A stretch of DNA of 34,287 bases from DATBIS01 sp036556805. Lineage in GTDB: Bacteria; Actinomycetota; UBA4738; HRBIN12. The stretch is taken from positions 1 through 34,287 of the forward strand of contig DATBIS010000001.1 in NCBI GenBank assembly GCA_036556805.1, read 5' to 3'. Position numbers and translations under genes: made by a program. Positions 22,435 through 29,992 of this stretch are shown piece by piece; positions within the stretch are counted from its first letter, which is position 1; each line of letters opens with the position of its first letter. The notes under the pieces are model-generated. The model did no database searches and was not told where the DNA came from. It saw only the letters and a program-made list of their open reading frames with translations.

Positions 22435-23871
22435 ATGGCCGGGTGGGAGACCGTCATCGGGCTCGAGTGCCACGTCGAGCTGAGCACGAGGACGAAGATG
22501 TTCTGCGGCTGCCGCAACGAGTTCGGGGCGCCGCCCAACACGAACGTCTGTCCGGTATGCCTCGGCCAACCGGGGTCCCTGCCTGTCCCCAACGAGGAGG
22601 CCATCCGGAGGATCGTGAGGATCGGACTCGCGCTCGACAGCGAGATCGCGCCGCACTCACTGTTCCACCGGAAGAACTACTTCTATCCGGACATGCCGAA
22701 GAACTACCAGATCAGCCAGTACGACCTTCCGATCTGCGTGGGCGGCCACCTCGACGTGCAGCTCCCGTCCGGCGAGGTGAAGCGCGTGGGCATCACGCGC
22801 GTGCACATGGAGGAGGACACCGGCAAGACGAGCCACGTGAGCGCAAGCGGCAGGATCCACGAGGCCGAGCACGCGCTCGTGGACTACAACCGCGCGGGGG
22901 TGCCGCTCGTGGAATGCGTGAGCGAGCCCGATCTGCGTTCTCCCGAGGAGGCGGCCGCCTACCTCCGCGAGCTTCGGGCGATCCTCGAGGCGCTCGACGT
23001 GAGCGACGTCCGGATGGAGGAGGGGTCGCTCCGCTGCGACGCGAACGTGTCGGTGCGGCCGGCCGGTTCGACCGAGCTCGGGACCAAGGTGGAGATCAAG
23101 AACATGAACTCGATCCGCTCGCTCGAGCGCGCGCTCGTGTTCGAACGGGATCGCCAGATCGTCGCGCTCGAGGCGGGCCAGCCGCTCGTGCAGGAGACGC
23201 GGCACTGGGACGAGGACTCGGGATCCACGAAGTCGATGCGCTCGAAAGAAGAGGCGTTCGACTACCGCTACTTCCCGGAGCCGGACATCCCTCCGATCGA
23301 ACCCGCGCGGGCCTGGGTCGAGGAGCTCAGGGCGTCCCTTCCCGAGCTGCCGCGCGCGCGGCGCGAACGGCTCGGAGAGACGCTCTCTGCGCCCGAGCTG
23401 GAGCTGGAACCTGCGGTGATCGCGGGACTCCTTTCTTCGGATCGGGCGGAGACGTTCATCGACGTTCAGCGACGAAGCCCGGAGGTCGGTTCTCGTCTCA
23501 TCGCGAGCTTCGTGCTGAACGAGCCCGAAGCGGCCGAGCTCTCGGACGTCATCGTCGAGATCCTGGGCTTCGTGCACGGCGAGAGACTCTCGGCCTCGAA
23601 GGGGAAGGAAGTCCTCGAGGAGGTCAAGGGCTCCGGCCGAAGTCCCGTCGAGATCATCGACGAGCGGGACTGGTGGCAGGTCTCCGACGCGGACGCGCTC
23701 GGCGCGATCGCCGACGAGGTCATCGCCGAGAACCCGGAGGTCGTCGAGAAGTTCCTCGCCGGCAAGGACGCCGTGATCGGTTTCCTCGTGGGTCAGGTCG
23801 TGAAGAAGTCCGGGGGTTCGGCGAACCCGACCCTCGCGCGCCAGCTGCTGCAGGAACGGCTCTCCCGCTAG
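22435..23871 (+). CDS. gatB: Asp-tRNA(Asn)/Glu-tRNA(Gln) amidotransferase subunit B
   Basis: A 478-residue GatB. The N-terminal kinase-like part shows GLECHVELSTRTKMFCGC, the zinc-site CPVCLGQPGSLPVPN, FHRKNYFYPDMPKNYQISQY and the phosphate-binding HMEEDTGK; the C-terminal part holds the YqeY-like tail domain that grips tRNA (SKGKEVLEEV). It activates the mischarged aminoacyl-tRNA with ATP. The ATG at 22435 is preceded by TAGGCT (22421-22426) 8 nt upstream, so the gene may also have its own leaderless promoter besides read-through from gatCA. Confidence 0.95.
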   Translation: MAGWETVIGLECHVELSTRTKMFCGCRNEFGAPPNTNVCPVCLGQPGSLPVPNEEAIRRIVRIGLALDSEIAPHSLFHRKNYFYPDMPKNYQISQYDLPICVGGHLDVQLPSGEVKRVGITRVHMEEDTGKTSHVSASGRIHEAEHALVDYNRAGVPLVECVSEPDLRSPEEAAAYLRELRAILEALDVSDVRMEEGSLRCDANVSVRPAGSTELGTKVEIKNMNSIRSLERALVFERDRQIVALEAGQPLVQETRHWDEDSGSTKSMRSKEEAFDYRYFPEPDIPPIEPARAWVEELRASLPELPRARRERLGETLSAPELELEPAVIAGLLSSDRAETFIDVQRRSPEVGSRLIASFVLNEPEAAELSDVIVEILGFVHGERLSASKGKEVLEEVKGSGRSPVEIIDERDWWQVSDADALGAIADEVIAENPEVVEKFLAGKDAVIGFLVGQVVKKSGGSANPTLARQLLQERLSR

Positions 23872-23878
23872 GCCGGTC

Positions 23879-25153
23879 GTGCGCGCCCACGAGGAGCGGC
23901 CGCCGCGCTATCCCTGGTGGCAGCTGGTGCTGCTCGGCATCGTGGCGGCGGGCGAGGCCGCGGTGTGGCCGATCCGGCGGATGTGGTCCTCGCGCGAGCC
24001 CCTCGACGCGTACGGGCTCGCGCACTTCGCGAGCGCCGCCGGCGACACACTGCTCGCGATCGCGCTCGCCGACTCCGTGTTCTTCTCGTTGCCGGTCGAC
24101 CAGGCGGCGGACAAGGTGGCGGCGTACCTCGGGCTCACGATGCTGCCGCTCGCGGTGGCCGGGCCGGCGCTCGTACCGCTCCTCGATCGCGCGGGACCCC
24201 GCCGGGCGATCTCGTTCGTCGCGGCGCTCGGACGCTGCGCGATCGCCGTCTATGCGGCCCCACGTCTCGGCACGTTCACCCTCTTCCCGGCGGCGCTCGG
24301 CCTGTTGGTGTTCTCGAAGGTGCACGCGATCACGAAGAACGGCCTCACGATGGCGTACGCGTCCCCGGGCGACGGCCTGATGCGCGCGAACGCGCGCCTC
24401 GGCCGTATCGCGGTCGGCGGCGCGCTCTGGGCCTTCCCCTTCGGCTTCCTGTTCCTGAAGATCTGGGGCTCGGCGGGGCCGATGTACCTCGCGTCCGTGG
24501 TGTTCCTCGCGGGGGCGCTGCTGAACCTCCGGCTGCCGCATCCGAGGATGAGCGCCGAGCCGGGCGAGCAGGTCGGCGCGCTGGGCCGGATCGGGGCGCT
24601 CACCGGCGCCGCCCTCGGCGCCGGCGGCATGCGGGCCGCGAGCGGGTTCCTCCTGTTCCTGCTGGCCTTCGCGCTGCGGCGCGAAGGCCAGCCGACCTGG
24701 TGGTTCGGGGTCCTCGCCGCCGCCGGCGTCGCCGGCAGCTTCCTCGCCGACCTGCTCGCTCCGCGCTTGCCGCGAACGATCCAGGAGGAGCTCATCGTGA
24801 TCGGGTGCGTCCTCGCGGCGGGCGTCGGCGCCCTGCTCGCGTTCGAGATCTTCGGCCTCCCCGTCCTGGCGCTCTTCGCGGTGACGGCGGGGGCGACCAC
24901 CGAGTTCGGGCGGCTCGCCTTCCAGTCCCTCATGCAGCGCCTCGCCCCGGAGGGCGCGCTCGGCCGCGTCTTCGTCCGCTACGAGATCGTGTTCCAGCTT
25001 GCCTGGGTCGGCGGCGCGTTCCTGCCGGCGGTGCTGCCGATCTCGTTCAAGGGCGGGATCCTCGTGCTCGCGGCGTTCTACCTGTCGCTCGGGGGGATCT
25101 ACTTCTGGCGGCGCGGCCGGAGCCTGCGAGCCGTGCCCGCGGGCGACGCGTAG
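23879..25153 (+). CDS. MFS-like multi-span membrane protein
   Basis: A 424-residue hydrophobic protein with about twelve spans, resembling the major facilitator superfamily: LLDRAGPRRAISFVAALGR looks like the loop 2-3 motif, and a long central loop near residue 225 divides the halves. The N-terminus has an unusual 45-residue polar stretch before the regular spans. GTG 23879 lies 8 bp after the gatB stop with no good ribosome site, so it is probably coupled to gatB. The substrate is unknown. It does not closely match the tandem MFS pair at 29993 and 31251. Confidence 0.65.
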   Translation: MRAHEERPPRYPWWQLVLLGIVAAGEAAVWPIRRMWSSREPLDAYGLAHFASAAGDTLLAIALADSVFFSLPVDQAADKVAAYLGLTMLPLAVAGPALVPLLDRAGPRRAISFVAALGRCAIAVYAAPRLGTFTLFPAALGLLVFSKVHAITKNGLTMAYASPGDGLMRANARLGRIAVGGALWAFPFGFLFLKIWGSAGPMYLASVVFLAGALLNLRLPHPRMSAEPGEQVGALGRIGALTGAALGAGGMRAASGFLLFLLAFALRREGQPTWWFGVLAAAGVAGSFLADLLAPRLPRTIQEELIVIGCVLAAGVGALLAFEIFGLPVLALFAVTAGATTEFGRLAFQSLMQRLAPEGALGRVFVRYEIVFQLAWVGGAFLPAVLPISFKGGILVLAAFYLSLGGIYFWRRGRSLRAVPAGDA

Positions 25154-25179
25154 ACCTGCGTGAGGCCGGGGGCCGGCCG

Positions 25180-25185
25180 TAAGCT
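25180..25185 (+). promoter_or_regulatory. -10-like element before the Rieske operon
   Basis: TAAGCT at 25180-25185 in the 80-bp gap after the MFS-like gene, 48 nt before the Rieske ATG. The start gives a leader long enough for the GAGAGGGG ribosome site. The -35 is unclear. Confidence 0.35.
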
Positions 25186-25233
25186 TGAACAGGCCCCGCG
25201 TCGGGCGGGCCGCTCGAAGAGAGAGGGGACGGC

Positions 25234-25551
25234 ATGTCGGAGTTCGTGGGCGTGGCGAAGGCGGGCGAGGTGGGCGAGGGGGACGTGAAGGCATTCCAGG
25301 TGGGCGACCAGCTCGTCGCCGTCGCGCGCGTGGGAGGGGAGCTGCTCGCGTTCAGCGACATCTGCACGCACAAGCAGTGCAACCTCTCGTCGGGCGGTGA
25401 GATCGACGGCACCGTGATCGAGTGCGAGTGCCACGGCAGCCAGTTCGACATGAAGACGGGCGAGGTCGTCAACGGCCCCGCCACCGACCCCATCGCCACG
25501 TTCGGCGTCCGCGACGAGGGCGGCGAGCTCCAGGTGAGCGTCTCGGGATGA
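25234..25551 (+). CDS. Rieske-type [2Fe-2S] ferredoxin
   Basis: A 105-residue stand-alone Rieske ferredoxin. The cluster ligands are in CTHKQC (Cys and His) and CECHGSQFD (Cys and His), followed by the usual GEVVNGPATDPIATF. It is a soluble one-electron carrier of the type that feeds dioxygenases or other oxygenases. ATG 25234 has a clear GAGAGGGG ribosome site, and the stop overlaps the reductase start (ATGA). No oxygenase gene lies next to it, so the terminal acceptor is unknown. Confidence 0.93.
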   Translation: MSEFVGVAKAGEVGEGDVKAFQVGDQLVAVARVGGELLAFSDICTHKQCNLSSGGEIDGTVIECECHGSQFDMKTGEVVNGPATDPIATFGVRDEGGELQVSVSG

Positions 25552-26783
25552 GCCCCGACCGTCCTCGGTTCGTCGTCGTCGGCGCGTCGCTCTGCGGCGC
25601 GACCACGGTCGCCGCCCTTCGCGAAGAGGGCTTCGACGGCGAGCTCGTGCTCATCGGCTCGGAGGACCATCCGCCGTACGAACGGCCGCCGCTCTCGAAG
25701 GAGTACCTGCGAGGCGAGCAGCCGTTCGAGGAGGCGCTCGTGCGTCCGCCCGAGTGGTACGAGGAGCAGGACATCCAGCTGCGCACCGCGACGCGGGCGG
25801 TTCAGATCCGGGCCAGGGACCAGACGGTGGTGCTCGCCGGAGGCGAGACGCTCCACTACGACGCGCTGCTGGTTGCGACCGGCAGCCGGAACCGTCGGCT
25901 CGACGTGCCCGGGGCCGAGCTCGCCGGCGTGTTCGACCTCCGTCGGGCCGGGGACGCCGAGCGGATCCGGGCCGCCGCGCAGGGAGGCGCGCGCATCGTC
26001 TGCGTGGGGATGGGGTTCATCGGCGCGGAGGTCGCGGCGTCGCTCCGCACGCTGGGCAACGAGGTCGAGGTCGTCGAGGTCTTCGAGACGACGCTCTACC
26101 GGATCCTCGGGCCGGAGATCGGCCGGGCCCTCGAGGGGATCCACCGCGACCACGGGGTCGTGCTCCATTTCAACGAGGCGGTGGCGAGGTTCGAGGGCGA
26201 CGGCCGCATCGAACGCGTCGTCACGAGCGGCGGCAAGACGATCGACGCGGACGTCGCGGTCGTGGGCGTCGGCACGGAGCCGGCGTCGGAGCTCATGGCC
26301 GGCACCGGCCTGGACCAGGGCAGCGGCATCCCGGTCGACATCTCCCTGCGCACCGAGATCCCGGGCGTGTTCGCCGCCGGCGACGTGGCCCGCCACGACC
26401 ATCCCGTGTTCGGTCCGATCCGCGTGGAGCACTTCGACAACGCGATCAAGATGGGGAGCCACGTGGCGCGCTCGATGCTCGGCAAGTCCGAGCCCTTCGA
26501 CGACCCGCACTGGTTCTGGTCGGACCAATACGACGCCCAGGTCCAGATGGCGGGGTTCGCGTCCACCTGGGATCGCATGGTGGTGCGCGGCTCGATCGAG
26601 GATCGATCGTTCTGCGCGTTCCTCCTCGACACGAGCGGCGTCGTCCGATCGACGGTCTCGCTCGACTGGAAGCGCGACGTGCGGCGCTCGTTCGAGCTCA
26701 TCCGCCGGCAGGTGGCGCCCGACGAGGCCGCGCTCCGCGATCCCGACGTCGACCTCCGCACGCTCGTCCCCCAGGAGCCCTGA
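25548..26783 (+). CDS. FAD-dependent ferredoxin reductase
   Basis: A 411-residue NAD(P)H-ferredoxin reductase of the pyridine-nucleotide-disulfide family. FAD binding is seen at VVVGASLCGATTVAALR (GxSxxG variant), ATGSRNR is the ATG motif, VCVGMGFIGAEVAASLR binds NAD(P)H, and GVFAAGDVARHDHPVFG is the second FAD motif. The C-terminal reductase dimer-like domain begins near WFWSDQYD. It overlaps the Rieske gene by 4 bp, so the two form an electron-transfer pair. The start is ATG 25548. Its own stop overlaps the ATG of the small gene at 26783 (TGATG). Confidence 0.93.
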   Translation: MSPDRPRFVVVGASLCGATTVAALREEGFDGELVLIGSEDHPPYERPPLSKEYLRGEQPFEEALVRPPEWYEEQDIQLRTATRAVQIRARDQTVVLAGGETLHYDALLVATGSRNRRLDVPGAELAGVFDLRRAGDAERIRAAAQGGARIVCVGMGFIGAEVAASLRTLGNEVEVVEVFETTLYRILGPEIGRALEGIHRDHGVVLHFNEAVARFEGDGRIERVVTSGGKTIDADVAVVGVGTEPASELMAGTGLDQGSGIPVDISLRTEIPGVFAAGDVARHDHPVFGPIRVEHFDNAIKMGSHVARSMLGKSEPFDDPHWFWSDQYDAQVQMAGFASTWDRMVVRGSIEDRSFCAFLLDTSGVVRSTVSLDWKRDVRRSFELIRRQVAPDEAALRDPDVDLRTLVPQEP

Positions 26784-27007
26784 TGAACAGCCTCGTCCTC
26801 ACCCACCCCGTCTGAGACCTCAACCTCCAACGCCGCATCCGTGAGGCGCGGCAGGAATCGATCGCCCGGGCGGTCGCACGCAAGGGCAAGCGCTCGATGC
26901 TGGACCGTGTTCTCGGCCGCCAGCCGGGCGATCGGCCGCCCGTCACGCTCGACGCCGACGAGCTCCGCCCGGGCGGCGAAGACGTGTGGAAGGCCCTGCG
27001 CTTCTGA
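26783..27007 (+). pseudogene. Small basic protein gene interrupted by an in-frame TGA
   Basis: The ATG at 26783 overlaps the reductase stop, the arrangement of a coupled gene, but after ten codons (MNSLVLTHPV) a TGA occurs at 26813-26815. The same frame then stays open for 63 codons to TGA 27005-27007, with almost every third base G or C and a plausible basic helical product (LQRRIREARQESIARAVARK, later GKRSMLDRVLGRQ). The whole resembles the short MN...RxReA proteins common in actinobacteria; this likeness is from memory. A nonsense change (for example from TGG or CGA), a sequencing error or recoding could explain it. I see no convincing selenocysteine insertion hairpin after the TGA. Confidence 0.5.
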
Positions 27008-27033
27008 CGGGCTTGCCTCCACGAGAGCGCTGT

Positions 27034-27039
27034 TAGGCT
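27034..27039 (+). promoter_or_regulatory. -10-like element of the aminotransferase-serA operon
   Basis: TAGGCT at 27034-27039, with a possible but closely spaced -35 TTGCCT at 27013-27018 (15-bp spacer). The predicted message starts about 30 nt before the ATG at 27077 and contains GAGGAG (27061-27066) as ribosome site. Confidence 0.4.
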
Positions 27040-27076
27040 CACCGTTCGAACCCGTCGCGCGAGGAGTGAGTGCTGC

Positions 27077-28237
27077 ATGGACAGGCCCGAGATCATCCTG
27101 GCCCCCGGCCCCACGCCGATCCCACCCGAGGTGCTGCTCGCCCAGGGCAGCCCGCTCGTGTATCACCGCGGCCCCGGCTTCGGGAACCTCATGCGCGCGG
27201 TGGCGACCCGCCTGAAGGAGCTCTATCGCACGAGCTCCGCCGACGTGTTGCTGTTCACCTCGTCGGGGACCGGCGGGCTCGAGTCGGCGATCCAGAACTG
27301 CTTCTCGCCGGGGGACGAGGTCCTCGTGCCGCTCGCGGGCTTCTTCGCCGACCGGTGGAAGCGGCTCGCGGAGGCCTATGGGCTCGTCGTGCGCACGGTC
27401 GAGTACGACTGGGGTACGAAGGTCCGCCCCGACGACGTCGCGGCCGCGCTCGGCGAGCACCCGGTGAAGGCGATCCTGCTGACGCAGTCCGAGACGTCGA
27501 CGGGCGTGATCCAGCCGGTCGAAGAGCTCGCGCGCGTGGCGAAGGAGGCAGGCGCGCTCGTGGTGGTCGACGTCGTGAGCAGCCTCGGCGCCGTCCCGTT
27601 CGACTTCGACGGCTGGGGCATCGACGTCGCGATCGGCGGCTCGCAGAAGGCGCTCTCGGCGAGCCCCGGCATCGCGTTTGCCGCGATCGGCGAGCGCGCG
27701 TGGGACGCGACGGCGACCGCGGCGAACCCGCGCTTCTACTTCGACTGGAAGATCTACCGGCAGTACGCGGAGCTCCCCGATCCCGAGAATCCGTGGACGC
27801 CGGCGATCAGCGTGATGCAGGGGCTGCAGGCCGCGCTCGAGCTGTACTTCCAGGACGGCGTCGAGGCCGCATGGCGACGGCACGAGACGCTGAGCCGCGC
27901 CGTGAAGGAGGGTGCGAAGGCACTTGGCTTGGACCTATTCGGCGAAGGGCTCGACGACAACTGGACCGTCACGGCGATCCGTGCGCCCGAGTCGGCCGAC
28001 GCCGACGCGATCTGTTCGGCGATCCGCCGCGACTTCGGGTGCGTGCTCGCCCCGGGACAGGGGCCGCTGAAGGGCAAGGTCTTCCGGATCGGGCACTTCG
28101 GCTACTTCAGCGAGCTCGACATCATCCGCGGACTCGCGGCCCTCGAGATGACGCTCGAACGACTCGGGCATCCCGTGAAGCGCGGCGCCGCGGTGGCCGC
28201 CGCCGAGACCGTGTTCCTGGAGGCCGCGCCCCGGTGA
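27077..28237 (+). CDS. Class V PLP aminotransferase (serine/phosphoserine or alanine-glyoxylate type)
   Basis: A 386-residue fold-I, class V aminotransferase. LAPGPTPIPPEVL is the typical opening, FTSSGTGGLESAI binds PLP phosphate, VVDVVSSLGAVPFDFDGWGIDVAIGGSQKALSA is written here in pieces: VVVDVVSSLGA holds the PLP Asp and GGSQKALSASPG the Schiff-base Lys near residue 195. LKGKVFRIGHFGYFSELD carries the substrate-binding Arg. The 4-bp overlap with serA argues that it serves serine synthesis, converting 3-phosphohydroxypyruvate to phosphoserine, as class V enzymes do in several archaea and bacteria lacking SerC. Serine-glyoxylate or alanine-glyoxylate exchange is the alternative. ATG 27077 is the start. 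Confidence 0.88.
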   Translation: MDRPEIILAPGPTPIPPEVLLAQGSPLVYHRGPGFGNLMRAVATRLKELYRTSSADVLLFTSSGTGGLESAIQNCFSPGDEVLVPLAGFFADRWKRLAEAYGLVVRTVEYDWGTKVRPDDVAAALGEHPVKAILLTQSETSTGVIQPVEELARVAKEAGALVVVDVVSSLGAVPFDFDGWGIDVAIGGSQKALSASPGIAFAAIGERAWDATATAANPRFYFDWKIYRQYAELPDPENPWTPAISVMQGLQAALELYFQDGVEAAWRRHETLSRAVKEGAKALGLDLFGEGLDDNWTVTAIRAPESADADAICSAIRRDFGCVLAPGQGPLKGKVFRIGHFGYFSELDIIRGLAALEMTLERLGHPVKRGAAVAAAETVFLEAAPR

Positions 28238-29817
28238 GGGTGCTCGTCACCGAGAAGCTCTCGAACGCCGGCCTGGAGCTCCTTCGGAAGGACTTCCAGG
28301 TCGAGGTCAGGCCGGAGCTCGCGCAGGCGGGCCTCGTCGACGAGATCGGCCCGTTCGACGCGCTCGTGGTTCGATCGCAAACGCAGGTGACGGAGGAGGT
28401 GCTCGCGGCCGCCGAGCACCTCAAGGTGGTCGCGCGCGCCGGCATCGGCGTCGACAACGTCGACGTCGAGGCCGCCACACGTCGCGGCGTGATGGTCGTG
28501 AACGCGCCGCAGTCGAACGTCGTGTCGGCCGCGGAGCACACGATCGCGCTGCTGCTCGCGCAGGCGCGCAACGTCCCACAGGCCGACGCGGACCTGAAGT
28601 CGGGACGGTGGGAGCGCGCGAAGTGGCAGGGCGTCGAGCTCGCCGGCAAGACCCTCGGTGTGATCGGCCTCGGGCGCGTGGGCTCGCTCGTCGCGGCGCG
28701 CGCGCTTGCGTTCGGCATGCGCGTGATCGCGTTCGACCCCTACGTCCCGTCGGATCGCGCGAAGGAGATGGGCGTCGACGTGATGCCGACGCTCGAGGCG
28801 CTCCTCGTGCAGGCCGACGTCGTGACCGTCCACCTGCCGCGCACCTCGGACACCGAGCGGCTGCTCGGCGAGCACGAGTTCTCGCTGATGAAGCGCGGCG
28901 CCCGCCTCGTGAACACCGCGCGTGGAGGCATCCTCGACGAGCACGCCCTCGCGAAGGCGCTCGAGGACGGCCATCTCGGCGGCGCGGCCCTCGACGTCTT
29001 CGACGAAGAGCCCACCACCGATTCGCCCCTGTTCGGACTCGAGTCGGTCGTCGTGACGCCGCACCTCGGGGCCGCGACGGTCGAGGCCCAGGACAAGGCC
29101 GGCGTCACGGTCGCCGAGATGGTGCGCCTCGCCCTGCGGGGCGAGTTCGTGCCGTATGCGGTGAACGTGTCGGCCGGCGCGGAGGTGTCCGAGATCGTGC
29201 GGCCGTTCGTGCCGCTCGCCGAGCGCTTGGGCGGGCTGCTCGTGGGCCTCGCCGAGGGGGGCGTGCGCTCGGTCGAGTGTGGCTACCTCGGCCGGATCGC
29301 CGAGGCCGACACGCGCGTGCTCACGCTCGCGATCCTGAAGGGCGTGCTGCGGAGCGTCGTGAACGAGCCCGTGTCGTTCGTGAACGCTCCCATGCTCGCG
29401 CGCGAGCGCGGGCTCGTCGTGAGCGAGATGCGGTCCACGATCTCGCAGGACTACGTGAGCCTGATCTCGCTTCGCGCGGAGACGGACGAAGGCCCGGTGG
29501 CCGTGGGTGGCACCCTCGTGGGCAAGCGCAACAACGAGCGTGTGATGCACGTCTGGGACTTCGACGTCGAGATCGGCCCCGCGAAGCACATGATCTTCTT
29601 CGTGTACCGGGACCGGCCCGGCGTGATCGGCCGCGTGGGCACGATCCTCGGCGAGCACGGCGTGAACATCGCGACGATGGAGGTGGGCCGCAAGTCCGAG
29701 GGCGGCGACGCCCTGATGGGCCTCACCGTCGACGCGCCCGTGCCCCCGAACGTCCTCGCGGACGTCGGGCGCGAGATCGGCGCCACGCGCCTGCGAACGA
29801 TCGAGTTGCCCGACTGA
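28234..29817 (+). CDS. serA: D-3-phosphoglycerate dehydrogenase
   Basis: A 527-residue long-form SerA, the first enzyme of serine synthesis. Domains in order: substrate domain with VARAGIGVDNVD, NAD-binding GVIGLGRVGS, catalytic Arg in NTARGGILDE, Glu in DVFDEEP, His in VTPHLGAAT; then the intervening ASB domain (about 320-440) and a C-terminal ACT domain (FVYRDRPGVIGRVGTILGEH) for serine feedback. The GTG start at 28234 overlaps the aminotransferase stop (GTGA). The phosphatase SerB is not in the window. Confidence 0.96.
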   Translation: MRVLVTEKLSNAGLELLRKDFQVEVRPELAQAGLVDEIGPFDALVVRSQTQVTEEVLAAAEHLKVVARAGIGVDNVDVEAATRRGVMVVNAPQSNVVSAAEHTIALLLAQARNVPQADADLKSGRWERAKWQGVELAGKTLGVIGLGRVGSLVAARALAFGMRVIAFDPYVPSDRAKEMGVDVMPTLEALLVQADVVTVHLPRTSDTERLLGEHEFSLMKRGARLVNTARGGILDEHALAKALEDGHLGGAALDVFDEEPTTDSPLFGLESVVVTPHLGAATVEAQDKAGVTVAEMVRLALRGEFVPYAVNVSAGAEVSEIVRPFVPLAERLGGLLVGLAEGGVRSVECGYLGRIAEADTRVLTLAILKGVLRSVVNEPVSFVNAPMLARERGLVVSEMRSTISQDYVSLISLRAETDEGPVAVGGTLVGKRNNERVMHVWDFDVEIGPAKHMIFFVYRDRPGVIGRVGTILGEHGVNIATMEVGRKSEGGDALMGLTVDAPVPPNVLADVGREIGATRLRTIELPD

Positions 29818-29861
29818 CCAAAGGTGCGGCCCGAATGTTTCGGCCGCGCGAGGCCGCGTGC

Positions 29862-29867
29862 TACACT
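29862..29867 (+). promoter_or_regulatory. -10-like element of the MFS leader
   Basis: TACACT at 29862-29867, preceded by TGC (an extended -10 look), ending 9 nt before the ATG of the 14-codon leader peptide. This places the transcript start at or a few bases before that ATG. The same hexamer is used before the Fur-family gene. Confidence 0.5.
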
Positions 29868-29876
29868 CGCGGGACC

Positions 29877-29921
29877 ATGAAGCGGGCTCTCTTGACGATC
29901 GGGAACGCCTCGGCGTTCTGA
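29877..29921 (+). CDS. 14-codon leader peptide MKRALLTIGNASAF
   Basis: A short open frame starting at ATG 29877, just downstream of a -10-like TACACT, ending with TGA at 29919-29921 inside an 8-bp hairpin. It lies 71 bp before the MFS transporter start. Short leader peptides with stop-overlapping hairpins often control drug-efflux or resistance genes by ribosome stalling. The peptide is not rich in any one amino acid, so amino-acid attenuation is unlikely. Its translation is inferred, not shown. Confidence 0.5.
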   Translation: MKRALLTIGNASAF

Positions 29922-29939
29922 CGCGCTCCACCGCGTCAG
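29918..29939 (+). promoter_or_regulatory. Hairpin over the leader stop codon, candidate attenuator
   Basis: A perfect 8-bp stem, CTGACGCG (29918-29925) with CGCGTCAG (29932-29939). The TGA stop of the leader lies in the 5' arm. The loop CTCCAC contains CTCC, complementary to GGAG (29981-29984) in the ribosome site of the MFS gene, so a ribosome held on the leader could change access to that site. No T-tract follows, which favours translational over transcriptional control. Confidence 0.5.
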
Positions 29940-29992
29940 CGCCAGGTCCCACGTCAGCCCACCGCCCACCTTCTTCCGCAGGAGTCCGCCTC

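Noticed and set aside
23720..25294. Minus-strand open frame opposite the MFS-like gene
   Set aside because: Composition dominated by Arg, Pro, Glu and Gly; the sense strand gives a consistent membrane protein.
26813..26815. Selenocysteine at the in-frame TGA of the small gene
   Set aside because: No redox motif around it and only 4-5 bp imperfect stems follow, not a convincing insertion element. TGA ends most genes in the window, so codon reassignment is also excluded.
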